In this document: piece after piece, positions 49,953-62,200 of the stretch
How the letters are laid out: the number at the start of each line of letters is the position of its first letter
Numbering within the stretch: position 1 is the first letter of the stretch
Origin: Linum tenue
Taxonomy: Eukaryota > Streptophyta > Magnoliopsida > Malpighiales > Linaceae
Reading direction: 5' to 3'
Length of the DNA: 64,000 nt
Assembly (NCBI GenBank): GCA_946122785.1
Contig: CAMGYJ010000010.1
Span: forward strand, 52,080,162 to 52,144,161
Made by a program: the position numbers and the translations under genes
Notes under the pieces: model-generated
Seen by the model: only the letters and a program-made list of their open reading frames with translations
Database searches by the model: none
What the model was told of the DNA's origin: nothing

Positions 49953-51779
49953 ATGGTAGATAACCGGCGCAACCCAGCTCTGAATATGCTCTCTGAAACT
50001 TCGCTCTCCGACAAGGCGCCGGCGCAACCCTTCTCGCAGACAGGGCGTCCGCCGGACACTGGTCAACAACAGCCAAGCAGCTTTCCGTCCCCCCTGGCCA
50101 ACCCTGCAGCGTTTCCCGTCCTCAACTACAGAGCAGCGCTGGCCGGCCATTCCCAAGAGGCAAAAACTAGGGCGAATCAGTGGACCTTCGTAGGTGAACA
50201 GGATCTGGTAACGGGATCGTTTGACGGGGAACCAGAACTGAAGATCTCTGAAGCCTTCAAAGAAAGACTTTGCGTGCCATGGAAGAAGACCCTTGTAGTT
50301 AGGCTGCTGGGCAGATCGGTGTCCTACACATATCTATGTGCCCAACTCCGATGGAAATGGCGGCCTACGGGATCTCTGGACCTATTGGACCTAAACAATG
50401 ATACGTTTCTGGCGACCTTTAGTAACGATCAGGACTACCTCAATGCTCTGACGGGCGGCCCTTGGGAGATCTTGGATCACTATTTGGTTGTCCATCAATG
50501 GTCTCCAGCTTTCAGAACCTCCGATAAACCCCATAGGTCGGTTGTTGCGTGGATTCAGTTACCTGAGTTACCGGCGCACTTCTACCATAGGGAGGTCCTT
50601 TTCGCCTTGGGTAACCTCCTGGGAAGGACGGTCAAGCTTGATTATCATACAGAGAACCTTCTGAGGGGGAAGTTCGCAAGAATTGCAGTCGAACTTGATA
50701 TGACAAAACCCCTGGCGACTAGAATCCGATTGGATGGGCAGTGGCAACCAGTGGTCTATGAAAATCTTCCTCACATTTGCTACGACTGTGGTCGAATCGG
50801 ACACACAGAAGAGGCGTGTCCTAAGAAGTCAACGGCAATGGTCCCGGTTTCTACAGGTGAAACTCAAACTCACATGGTTATTCCGCCGGCGAGCCCAACG
50901 CCGGAGACCCACGCCGGTTACGGGCCTTGGATGCAGGTTGTGAAGAAAAACAGGAAAGTAAACAAAAAAGGCAACTCAAATCCGGATGATTTGGAAAGGA
51001 ATCAGAATAGCAACTCTGCTAAAGGCGGCAATCAAGGGCGGCGTCCGCATAGCAAGAATTCCTCACACAAAGCGGAAAGCAAGGTCCGCCCCAACGGCCA
51101 GGAAAGAAAAGGAAAATCGGTGATGGTGCAGGACCAAAAAAAAGAAAGTAAAGCTCAGCAGAAAGGGAAAGTGAAGGAAGCGGGGAAGGCCTCAAGCTCA
51201 GAAGGCCCGAAAGACTCCACTAGTCTAGAATGGCGGGCTGTTGGGCCGTTGAAAGATGCTTCTGGATCTATGGCCCAAACCATTAACCAGACGGTGGATA
51301 AGAGCGCGTTAATGGGCCAAATCATAGCCAGCCCAAAGACGGACCTGGAAGTGGATTCTGGAAGACAACTCCCGTTGATTTCCAGCCCGAACCGTTTAGA
51401 GAAGGTCAACAACGAGAACTCTGACCCTAATCTGGGAACCGTCTCTGTCCGACAGCACTACAGCAAGAAGAACAGAGTTCTTTCCCCTTCGAAAGAGCAT
51501 CTCTCCAAATTAGCCCAACAAAACACGATGAAGAATTCCCTGGGCAACAAGAACAGCAAAAGATCCTCTACCAAGAATGGGAAAGCGGCCAATTTCGGGA
51601 TTACTCCTCAGTCCATCGAAGAGTTTATTACCCAGACTCGACAGAAGGAGGAGGAATTCCAGAAGCTCGCCATGGGAACTAGCAGCGACACTCCGATGCG
51701 GGAAGGGATCGACCAGGGCTCTCTTGAGATGGAGAACGCGGGGATGGAACCTCACTCCTCGTCTTCCCTCGCTGGATGA
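49953..51779 (+). CDS. LINE ORF1: DUF4283 and CCHC zinc-knuckle protein
   Basis: ORF1 proteins of plant L1 elements bind element RNA. The ATG at 49953 (MVDNRRNP) gives 608 residues; the open frame extends 18 bases upstream only through a TTG. The N-terminal half shows the DUF4283 fold signature (VRLLGRSVSYTYL, FLATFSNDQDYL, GGPWEILDHYLVVHQW). A zinc knuckle of type CX2CX4HX4C follows (CYDCGRIGHTEEAC). The C-terminal third is Lys/Gln/Ser-rich and basic. There is no internal stop. Its TGA (51777-51779) overlaps the ATG of the following frame. Confidence 0.9.
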   Translation: MVDNRRNPALNMLSETSLSDKAPAQPFSQTGRPPDTGQQQPSSFPSPLANPAAFPVLNYRAALAGHSQEAKTRANQWTFVGEQDLVTGSFDGEPELKISEAFKERLCVPWKKTLVVRLLGRSVSYTYLCAQLRWKWRPTGSLDLLDLNNDTFLATFSNDQDYLNALTGGPWEILDHYLVVHQWSPAFRTSDKPHRSVVAWIQLPELPAHFYHREVLFALGNLLGRTVKLDYHTENLLRGKFARIAVELDMTKPLATRIRLDGQWQPVVYENLPHICYDCGRIGHTEEACPKKSTAMVPVSTGETQTHMVIPPASPTPETHAGYGPWMQVVKKNRKVNKKGNSNPDDLERNQNSNSAKGGNQGRRPHSKNSSHKAESKVRPNGQERKGKSVMVQDQKKESKAQQKGKVKEAGKASSSEGPKDSTSLEWRAVGPLKDASGSMAQTINQTVDKSALMGQIIASPKTDLEVDSGRQLPLISSPNRLEKVNNENSDPNLGTVSVRQHYSKKNRVLSPSKEHLSKLAQQNTMKNSLGNKNSKRSSTKNGKAANFGITPQSIEEFITQTRQKEEEFQKLAMGTSSDTPMREGIDQGSLEMENAGMEPHSSSSLAG

Positions 51780-54700
51780 CGTTGGCTCGTCTACCCAGCT
51801 TTCCTAACCCTCTCTTTTTTCCAATGATTAGTATATTTTGTTGGAATTGCAGAGGGGCCAAAAGCCCCGAGTTTCATGCTATTTTTTCTGATTACATTAG
51901 ACGTTATAGTCCGAACATTGTTATCCTTGTCGAACCCAGGATTAGTGGCAGGGAGGCTTTGAATGTCATTTCTTCTCTTGGTTTCGACAAGCACGAGATT
52001 GTTGATGCTGTAGGTTTCTCAGGAGGGATTTGGGTTCTTTGGGATGAAGCCAAGTTCTCCATTTCTCTCCTGGATAGTAATACCCAATTCTTACATTTGC
52101 GTTGTTTTGATTTGCAGGATAGGGAGGAGGTGATCTTAACTGCGGTTTATGCCAAACCCAAAGACCAAGAGAGACTTCCGCTGTGGAATGCGTTGCGCGG
52201 ATTGGCAGCAGGGGAGACCAGACCTTGGATCCTTGTGGGAGATTTCAACTCTATCCGTAGGCCTTCGGAAAGACGGGGAGGTGCTCCTTTTAACGATCAG
52301 CGTACCCAGCATTTCAACTCTTGTATCGAGGATTGTAATCTGATCGACTGTGGCTACTCTGGGCCTTGCTTCACTTGGACTAATGGCCGTCTCTCTCAAA
52401 GACTCGATCGAGGCTTATGCAATCAGGAATGGTTGGAGATGTACCCGGACACCATCAACTCTCATCTCCCACGTCTCCGGTCAGACCACAGACCGATCCT
52501 CGTCCGTAATAAGCCCTCCCAGTCATCTAGGAAAGTGAGGCCTTTCCGTTTCTTGGCCCCTTGGCTAGCCCACGAAGACTTCCAGCACACTGTCCGAAAC
52601 TCTTGGAAGCAGGGAGTTAATTTTCTGTCCTCTCTCCAAGAGCTGCAAATCAAGCTCTGCACCTGGAACAGGGAAGTTTTTGGCAACATTATTCAAAGGA
52701 AGAAGGTTCTCAATAAAAGACTCAGTGACTTGGAGTCCAAAAATGATATGAGCCCTTCCATGGGGTCCATTGCTGAAGAAGACAGGATAAGGCAGGAATT
52801 GGAGCAGACTCTTTGGCAAGAAGAACTTCTCTGGATGCAAAAAGCTCGGTCCAACTCGATTGTCAATGGGGATAGGAATACGAGATATTTCCACTTGTCT
52901 GCCCTTGCTAGGCGAAGAAGAAATAAGATCCTAAGACTTCAAGCTGAGGATGGCTCTTGGATTGAAGATCCGGATACCCTGGAAAAAATGGCGAGGGACT
53001 TCTACATGGATCTGTTCTCTGGAGTTGAGGGGGCTACTATCAGTTTACCGGCCAGCTTTGATCTTTTGGAGGATGCAGATATCAACAAGCTTGCTGCCCT
53101 TCCTGATGCTATGGAAACGTATGAAGTGATCAAGAATATGGGAGGGCTCAAGGCGCCTGGGAAGGACGGTTTCCATGCTGTGTTCTATCAGAAATGCTGG
53201 GACACAATCAAAGAAGACTTCCAGCAATTCCTTGTCTCCTGTTTCCAAGACCCGACCCGGATTAAGCAGTGTAACTCTACCTTGTTGGCTCTGCTGCCCA
53301 AGGTGGACAGCCCTAGATCCATGGCTCAATTCAGACCGATCGGCTTGTGTAATGTGAGCTATAAGGCGATTGCCAAATGTTTGGCCAATCGTCTTAAAAA
53401 ACTCATGCCTAGTCTGGTGGAGGAAAATCAGACCAGCTTCGTCCCCAAACGCCATATTACTGATAATATAATCATTCTTCAAGAGGTAATCCATTCGATG
53501 TCTCTGAGGAAAGGGAAACGGGGGTGGATGGTCCTTAAGATAGACCTCGCTAAGGCCTACGACAGAGTTAATTGGCCCTTCTTAAGAGCCACTCTTGAAG
53601 CTGCGAATCTGCCTGGGGACTTCATCAACATTGTGATGGCTTGTGTGACTACTACTAGGTTCCAAATCCTCTGGAACGGCAGCTGCACTGAAGAGTTTCA
53701 ACCCTCCCGCAGCCTTCGACAGGGATGCCCTCTCTCTCCTTATCTTTTCACTTTGTGTATTGAGAGATTAAATCACTGCATTAAGGATGTTGTTGCTAAG
53801 GGTGATTGGAAACCTATCTTGTTATCTAAGAATGGGCCTCCTCTTACGCATTTGTTTTTTGCAGATGACCTGGTCTTGCTGGCTGAAGCTGACCTGGGAC
53901 AAGGGAAAGTTATTATGGATTGCCTTAATCGCTTTTGTGAGGCCTCAGGCGAGAAGATCAGCAAAGAGAAATCATGTATTTTCTTCTCTAAGAACACCAG
54001 TAGCAACATCAAGAGCAGAATCAGCAGGATGATGGAGATTCCGATCACAACTTGCCTTGGGAAGTACCTCGGTGTCCCTGTGATACACGGCCGGGTCACA
54101 AAGGACACCTACAAATACATCATCGAGAACTTGGACAAACGGCTCTCTGGTTGGAAAGTTCGGAACTTATCCCTTGCAGGTCGTGTCACTCTAGCCGTTT
54201 CAGTCCTCAACGCCCTCCCGAATTATGTTATGCAAACGGCAGTGCTTCCGATGTCCGTTTGTGATGTCATTGATAAGAAAATCCGTAGATTTGTTTGGGG
54301 AGGCGAGGAAGGGCAGGCTAAAGTGCATCTGGTGAAGTGGGAAACCATCTGCAGGTCCAAAGACGATGGGGGGCTGGGTCTCCGTTCTGCCCGAGCCCTT
54401 AACCTCGCGTATCTAATGAAACTTGGCTGGTCTTTCTTGAATAATGAAAATGATTTGTGGGTGAAAGTGGTTCAAGGGAAGTATGTCCGCCAAGATGCCA
54501 GGGGTACCACTACCTTCCTGTCCAAGGCGACCTCTCGGCTCTGGCAGGGTATTCGTAAGGCCTTACCGCTGATGAAACAAGAGACAGTCTGGGATGTGCG
54601 GAACGGTCGTAGCATCAACTTCTGGCACGACCAATGGCTAGCTGATGGGATTACTCTTAAGGACTTTATCGCTGTGGCGGACCAGGATATTGACTGGAAT

Positions 54701-55929
54701 GCCTCAGTGGCTGACATGGCCACGGACACAGGTGAGTGGGATTGGCAAAAAATTTCACCTCTGGTTATTAACAGTGCTATCCCTGTTATCGCAGGTATGG
54801 AAGCTCCTCGCCTGGAGCTGGGAGAAGATGTCACTCTATGGGGGAGGGAAAAAATGGGCGTTTTCAGCTTAGCTCTGCCTACACTGCTGCTGCGGAATGG
54901 CTAGAAGATATTCAAGATGAGGAGACTGTCAATGGGGAACGGTCACACTGGAAACACATTTGGAAATGGCAGGGGCCCAACCGTATCAAGCATTTCCTCT
55001 GGCTTGCTGCCCATGATCGCCTGCTGACCAACAGCGAAAGAAAGAGGAGGAAGCTCTGTACCAACGACATTTGCGACATGTGCAAGCAGGCAGCCGAGAC
55101 TACGGAACACATCATCCGCGACTGCCCAGAGGCGAAAGAGGTATGGCAGAAACTTGGAATAGGGGAGACTACTCTGACCTGTGGTTTGGGTTTTGCAGAG
55201 TGGATGTCGAAGCATCTGAAAGAGGAGAAGACAGGCGCCATCTTTGGTGTAGCTGCGTGGTACCTGTGGAAGAGACGCAATGAGTGGGTCTTCGAGAAGC
55301 AGTTCCAAAAGGCCTCGATGTTGGCGTATCGTATCCAGAGCTGGACCAGCACCATTAAGCTGGCCCAGGAGAACGACGCCAAACTCCATGCTCCACCGCA
55401 GAAGAAATCGCGAGCTGACCTTGCCTGGGAGCCACCTGCAGACGGATGGGTTACTGTTAACACGGACGGATCGGTTCGCCAGCCAGACTCACTTGCTGCA
55501 GCTGGAGGCCTCATCAGGGACAATTCAGGCAGATGCCTTGCAGCATTCGTGGGAAATTTGGGAGTGAGTACAGTGACCAGAGCGGAAATCAAAGGAGCTA
55601 TTCAAGGGCTCCAAATGGCTTGGTCCAGAGGCTATCGGAAAGTTCATCTCCAGGTGGACTCCATGACGACTTATCTTTTCTTCACGGCAAAGGATCACAG
55701 CAATGATAGATTCTACAACCTTGCCACTCAGGTTGGGCACCTCCTCCAAAAAGACTGGGAGATCAAAATCTCTCATATTTACAGAGAATGTAATAAGGTG
55801 GCGGACTTTCTCGCCGGTAGAGCGCATAGCGCTAGTTTTGGTTTTCATGACTTTGATATTTCTGATCCGGGTCTTAATTTCTGGATCCTGTATGATACCT
55901 TGGGCATTGCCCAATCGCGTTTAATTTAA
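51776..55929 (+). pseudogene. LINE ORF2: endonuclease-RT-RNase H, one frameshift
   Basis: The first part (51776-54904) has the AP-type endonuclease (CWNCRGAKSPEF, ILVGDFNSI, RSDHRPIL) and reverse transcriptase (KIDLAKAYDRVNW, LRQGCPLSPYLF, FFADDLVLLAEA). Continuation in another frame (54838-55929) gives the zf-RVT region (HFLWLAAHDRLLT, CDMCKQAAETTEHI) and an RNase H domain with VNTDGSV, AEIKGAIQGL, LQVDSM and CNKVADFLA. The two frames meet near 54868, after GVFSL, where one base appears to be missing. All other catalytic motifs are intact. Methionine at 51824 (MISIFCWNC) could be the true ORF2 start, since the domain begins there. Confidence 0.9.
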
Positions 55930-55983
55930 TGTGCCAGGCAGGGACGCCCTTTTAGCGTCCCATCTTTTGATAAAAAAAAAAAA

Positions 55984-57779
55984 GATAAAGATGTACGTGT
56001 CATATGATACTTATCGTAGTGCTATGTTGATTTAAATTTTCATATACAGATAAATATCGGCTAAGAAAAACAAAGAAAGGGCAAGAAATGGAATGGAAAA
56101 TGGTTACAATTAATTAAGATCTCTGGATCAGAGCACGACATTAGAGAGATATATGTATGTTGTCATTAACTATAATAAGAGCCATCAACATGCTGAAATC
56201 ACTCATCTTAACTCAAAACCCCAAAAAGCAAAAAGTGAAAGCAAGCAAGCTAGTGCTAGTGGTTATATATGCATATGCTGCTTTCCCTCATGATCTGTTG
56301 TGTTCAGCCCCGACCCGATCCTGCAATTCCTTCCAACGTAACCCTTTTTTTTTTTAACACATTCCATCGATCGATCACCTTTTCCATCCGCTTGAAATCA
56401 ATCAAAGCTTATTATGGTCGATCTGTGTATTGAGCGGAATGAATGATAATGCATAATAATATTGTTGGCTGTCAGTCAGTCTCATCATTTCACGATACTC
56501 TTTGTAAAGACAATTAATTACTGGCGAAAACTGAACAAAATTCCTGCCTAGCTAATTAATGTGTCAGTCAGTCAGTCAGTCAGGGCATGCATGTCGGGTC
56601 TTATTTAGTCCATATTATATGATAATTATAATAATTAACCTCAACTTGTGCGAATTAATTAATCAAATAATAATGGTATTAATTAAGCGATCTGCTTGCG
56701 TGAATGGCGCCTTTGCTTGTTTGTTGCACGCTCAATACCATTGATGGCGCAAATTAGAAGAAGAAATCGGCTCCTTTGCTTCCTTGAAGTTGAAATCCCC
56801 CACCTAAAAATACGGCATAGAATATAATCATATATACATAGTGAGGGTATTTCTCGAAGGAAACGATCGAGCTCCACAGAATGCGATCGATTAGGCTCCA
56901 TATATAATGGGATGGATGTTCTTACTTCTTACTACTACTTTCCTCAGTTCCTGACTTTAGTCTTTACCATTGAAATTTTACGTTTCCTTTTTAAGTCTTC
57001 GAGGAGGCCATCAATCAAACCTTCCTTGGGATGGGATTTCCCTCTCTTAAATTTGTATAATCCCAAGGCCCTCCTAGTAGCTAGTTAATTAAGAGCCATT
57101 CTTTAGGACTAAGCTTGCACTTGCCTTTACATTAATTGATTGGATACATAGTTATATATATATATCCACACCCAAAAACAAAATTGGATATTCTTCGGCA
57201 ATGAGGGCAGGGCAGGTAGCTAGGTAGACAACCCTAATGATAAATTCTAACCCCTTTACCCTAGGATAATTTATTTAATTAATCACTTATTATGTAGGGG
57301 AAGAGCCCTCATCTATGAAAGACACTACCTTTTCCCATGGCAAATTGGCAATGAGATATTCGATAAATTGTGATCGATCAAATTATGAAATTAATTAATA
57401 TATTTTATTATAGACGTGGTCAACATTTTGATCACCACATATTCATCCTTTTAGCTATAGCTTGATTCGAGGGTAAAGCTATACATGTATGTTTACTGGA
57501 TTTCATAACAATATCCATCTTTGAAGTAATGATAACTAGACAAGATTATAAAAAAGCTACCTTAATACCTTCCTCAACATTAAAGGTATGCAGATATATA
57601 TATATATAAGATCGATGTACGTACTTAGTTATTGTTGTAATATACTCGTATTCTCTTACACGCCACCTAAATAAAATCTCTCAATATTGACAAAGATTAT
57701 ACATTCATTGTATCGAAGCCAAAATACAAGGCATAATATAAAAATATAAGGTATTTCTTGGAATGAAATAAGGGATTTT
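55984..57779. other. AT-rich intergenic DNA
   Basis: No supported gene is present. Simple repeats include a GTCA run at about 56562-56582 and AT runs near 57150 and 57597. Confidence 0.5.
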
Positions 57780-58204
57780 GCTTGCTACTCTAGTTAAAGT
57801 TTAGGTACCATTGTGTAATTGTACATGCCTTAGTCATTAGGGTTTGTATGTAACATTGGCGTAGCCAGAGATATAATTTAGTGGGGTCCAAACATAAACA
57901 AATATTCGATAGTAAAATCATTGTCTCGCAAAGAGGGGGTCTGTGGTTCTAAATTTACTAACCCCATCTTAAAAATTCACCGTTCTTAAAATATATTCAT
58001 TTTCCAAGTGGGGTCCATGGACCCCACAACCCTTAACCTAGCTCCGCCAATGGTATGTAAACCTCTATATAATGACCCGTGTAAACCTGCTTCTGCATCT
58101 AATACGATTGATTTTGGAGGGTTTAGGCTCTCCCGTGGACTAGTCCTGACAATCAGGGAAACCACGTTAAACCTTGTGTTCTTGTTCTTTCGTTTAGTTT
58201 GACA
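57780..58204 (+). repeat. Copia 5' LTR (left edge approximate)
   Basis: It ends ...TTTGACA just before the primer-binding site and contains a TATATAA box at 58066-58072. A 199-bp MITE interrupts it. Without a 3' LTR partner the start cannot be fixed. Confidence 0.5.
57854..58052. mobile_element. hAT-type MITE inserted in the copia LTR
   Basis: The 199-bp element has TIRs CATTGGCGTAGCCAG / CTAGCTCCGCCAATG (two mismatches in 15) and is flanked by a perfect 8-bp repeat GTATGTAA (57846-57853, 58053-58060). It is non-coding and inserted after the LTR. Confidence 0.82.
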
Positions 58205-58216
58205 TGGTATTAGAGC
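58205..58216 (+). other. Copia primer-binding site (initiator tRNA-Met type)
   Basis: TGGTATTAGAGC directly follows the LTR terminal CA and matches the usual initiator tRNA-Met site TGGTATCAGAGC with one change. Confidence 0.75.
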
Positions 58217-58405
58217 CTATATGATCCAAAGGTTTCGTGTTCACTCTCGATCGGTGATCTTGGCGCAATCTGTTCGAGAATCAGCTTTGGTTCGGCGATG
58301 GCTGTTCTCTAGGTTTTCTGGTTAAAGGATCGGCGGCAGCTCCTCTAGGTTTACGTGCGCATTTGGTGATCACATATCAGGTTTGCTTTGGTATCTCTTG
58401 TGACG

Positions 58406-59226
58406 ATGGACTCCACTAAGATGGATACGGTTGCAACGAGATTTGATGGGAGCAACTTCCCATTATGGGAGTTCCAATTCTGGAACTTTATTGTTGGTAA
58501 GATGTTGACCTCTATGTTGATGGGGGAAGAGAAACAACCTGGTGCGGATGCTATGCCGCAAGAGAAGGTGCAATGGGAGGCTTGCAACACGCAGGTCGTG
58601 ATGGCGATCCTAGCTTCCGTGGACGTTCAGACGGCGCTGAGCTTACGTCGTTTTGCGACCGCTCATGAGATGTGGCAACATCTTTGTGGTACGTATTTCC
58701 AAGCTAATACATCCTGCTTGTATGAATTGGAATTGGAGATGGCGGCTCTTGCTCAGGGGGTAAAGACGTGCGCAGCTACTATAAGCATTGTATGCACATT
58801 TGGACTGAATTTGATATTGTTACGACTTCTTTGTTAACTGGGGAAGCCTCTACAGAGATGCAGAAGGAACGAAGTCGGACACGGGCTATGCAATTTTTGA
58901 TGAAATCGCGATATGATTTTGAACCAATTCGGGCATCCTTGATTCATCGGGGTATTACTGATCTTGATGCAGTGGTGGCTGAGTTGATTCAAGAGGAAAC
59001 TCGCCTTAAGAGTCAGGCACATATTGATCATGGGTCTTCGGAGTCTGCATTTGCTGTTGGCCGCTCCGGTAACTCTACTCGCCCTCAATTTGGTCAACAA
59101 AACTCGGGATATGTCGTCTATCATTTTTGTCATGAACCGGGTCATGTTCAGATTCATTGCAAAAGCGTAATTATTTCAACTATTGCAAGAAGCCCGGTCA
59201 CATCGTTCTCGAGTGTCATCCGCTGA
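58406..59226 (+). pseudogene. Copia gag, frameshifted
   Basis: It starts MDSTKMDTVATRFDGSN and contains the copia gag signature FDGSNFPLWEFQFWNF and LCGTYFQANTS. The frame shifts near 58780-58830, and gag continues with IRASLIHRGITDLDAVVAEL. Two zinc knuckles follow with their first Cys replaced (YHFCHEPGHVQIHC, FNYCKKPGHIVLEC), the second in yet another frame. It is non-functional. Confidence 0.82.
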
Positions 59227-59299
59227 CCAAGAAAGGGAAGGTTCGTTATCCCAACTATGGGTCTTCCTCGGGGCGGTTCTTCGACTACTCGTTGCTCCT

Positions 59300-62200
59300 T
59301 CCCGCGGCTTGGCCTATGTTGTTGCTTCAGCTCCAAGTGCTTCGGGCGACTCTTCCTCGGGAAGTCATGGGAACCCGGCTCTTAATCCGGATATGGTCCG
59401 TAAGATGGTGCAAGAGGCCTTACAAGAGGCCTTGACATCAGCGTTTGCTACGAGAGCAGCATCAGGTAAGTCTCCTAAATGGCTGATTGACTCGGCAGCC
59501 TTTAATCATATGTCCCATGTACGTTCTATCTTTGCTAAACTGAAATTTGCTCCTCATATGAACTTACGGGTAGCTAATGGTGATCAAGTCTCTGTTAAGG
59601 GTCAAGGCATTGCATCGTCTCATGCTATTACTCTTCCGGATACCTTATATGTTCCTGAATTACTTTCTAATTTGGTTTCAGTTGGACAATTAACCGAGGA
59701 TGGTTGCAATGTTACGTTTAACTCCAACGGTTGTGTGGTTCAGGACAAGACGATGGGGAAGGTGATAGGGAAGGGAAGTAAGCAGGGTCAACTGTTTGTG
59801 CTAGATGAACTGAAGTTGAAGGGTGCTGTTGAGAAGTTGGGAAGTTTGCATGATCTGCATGGTCACTCTCCTACGTCCGCGGCGGCTCGGGTGCCATCTA
59901 GTACAATTTTAGCATCCAAGAATATTTCTGATTTATCAGTTAATTCAGTTGGTTTGGATTTGTCAAAGAATGTTTCAGTATGGGATTTGAGGCATTGCCG
60001 GTTGGGTCATCCCAATTCGGCTAGACTTATGACCATGTTTCGAAAAAATTTATTACCTGGGAAACTTGATCACTCTATTGGTTCTCGGTCGGATTGTTTG
60101 AGTTGTATTGAAGCTAAAGCTTCACAGAATTCTTTTGCGTCGAGTGATACTGTCTATGAAGAACCTTTCGATTTAGTTCATACTGATCTATGGGGTCCTT
60201 CTCCAGTAACATCTCGCATGGGGTATAGATATTTTGCCTTGTTCATCAATAACAAGATACGGTATGCTTGGGTTTTATTTCTCCGTCGGAAATCCGAGTT
60301 GTGTTCATTGGCTAAGGAATCTGTGCAGCTTATTAAAACTCAATTTGGTAAGACAGTTGAGGTTATTCGATCGGATACAAGAGGGGAGTTTGTTAAGCAC
60401 GAGCTGCTTGATTTCTATAAGTGGGAAGGTATTCTATCTCAGCTCTCTTGTCCAGGAGTATCTCAGCAAAATGGACTGGTAGAACGAAAGAACAGACATG
60501 TTCTTGAACTCACGCGAGCTTTGTTGTTCCACTCAAATGTTCCTAGTGGTTACTGGGTGGAGGCAGTTCATACGGTGGTTTATCTCATAAACCGGCAAAT
60601 TACTTCGGTTTTGGGGCAAACTTCACCATATCAGACTTTGTTTTCTCGACCTCCTGATTACTCTCGCTTAAGAGTGTTTGGGTGCACTTGTTTCGTTCTA
60701 CTTCCCCGTGCTGAATGTCATAAATTGGCACCGAAAACAGTTAAATGTGTTTTCGTTGGATACAACGATAAACACAAGGGATATTGTTGTTATGATCCTG
60801 TTGGGCGGAGAATGAGAATTGCTTACCATGTCTTGTTCCTGGAGCATGTTATGTATTATTCCATCTCATCACAAGAAAAACAATCACATGTTTATTCTCT
60901 AGAGTTCATGTCCTTTGTCCCAAGCTTTGATGAGCCTAATACTACAGGTGCTCATGGAACTCGGGGAGGGAATGAAGCCTCGGCAGTACCACAGGAGACC
61001 CCGGATAGCTCGCACTCCTCTTCGGCCAACTCGCATGAATCTTAGGCCAGCTCGCATGGATCCTCAACTAGCTCGCATTCCCCTGGGCCCTCTTCATCGT
61101 CTAGTTCCTCCGCGCCTTCCAGCTTGGCTTCTAGCTCCTCGGCATCAGGGTCATCTAGTGGAGGTTCACCGGGTGGCTCACTCGGTACGGTTGGGGGAGG
61201 GGAATGAAGTGAATAATGATGAAGAAGGTGGTGCTGGTCTTCGTCGATCCAACCGCAGTATGAAGAGTCAGCCACCGTTGAGACTTCATGACTACGTAGG
61301 ATTTGCAACGACACCTGTATTTATTCCGAAGACATATGCTCAGGATGTGGGTCATCTACAATGGGAAATGGCGATGCAGGAGGAGTCTAATGCACTAGAC
61401 GCAAATCATACCTGGGAGTTGGTTCCGAGAACTCCAGATATGTCTGTCATAGATAGCCGGTGGGTTTATACCATCAAAGTACATCCGGATGGATCGATTG
61501 AGCGATTCAAGGCTAGAGTTGTTGCTCGAGGGTTTCTACAGGAATACGGAATTGACTACAATGAAACATTTGCTCCGGTAGTCAAGATGCAAACAGTCCG
61601 GTGTATGTTCGCAGTAGCAGCTATGAAAGACTGGCCATTGTTTCAGTTAGATGTGAAGAACACATTCCTACATGGCGATATGAAAGAAGTGATTTATATG
61701 GAGCGCCCACCACGACACACGAAGGGTTCGGCAGATATGGTATGCAAGTTGGTACGGTCGTTATATGGTCTTAAACAAGCACCACGTGCTTGGTTTGAGA
61801 AATTTCACAGTGTCATTGTGCAGCTTGGCTTCACACAGAGTCAGAATGATCCATCTATGTTTGTTCGTAATACGATTGATGGTATAGTGGTTTTGCTGAT
61901 TTATGTTGATGACAAGATAATTACCGGGAGTGTTGCGAATGTATTCAGGAATTAAAGAAATCTCTTCATGAAGTCTTTAATCTTAAGGATCTAGGCAATG
62001 TGTCATACTTCTTGGGTCTGGAAGTACAACGGTCATCGCAGGGTCTTCTTGTATCATAGAAGAAATACATTAATGATCTTTTGAAGATGGCACAGTATAC
62101 AGACTGTAACCCATGTGCTACACCGATGGAGCATAATCTCAAACTGACACGGGACAGTGGTGATTTGATAGAAGATCAGTCCCAATACCGCAGCTTGGTA

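Larger units (their letters stand above)
49953..55983 (+). mobile_element. L1-type LINE retrotransposon with RNase H, nearly intact
   Basis: The element carries ORF1 (DUF4283 plus zinc knuckle), ORF2 (endonuclease, reverse transcriptase, zf-RVT, RNase H), a short 3' UTR with a GGGACGCCC...GCGTCCC hairpin and a 12-base A tail (55972-55983). The left limit is given as the ORF1 start because the 5' UTR boundary is unclear. I could not confirm a target-site duplication next to the A tail. Confidence 0.93.

Noticed and set aside
49793..56018. TACTTATCGTA at 49793-49803 and 56008-56018 as LINE target-site duplication
   Set aside because: The right copy lies about 25 bp beyond the A tail, and the left copy would leave a 5' UTR that looks like host spacer. 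An 11-bp AT-rich match may be chance.
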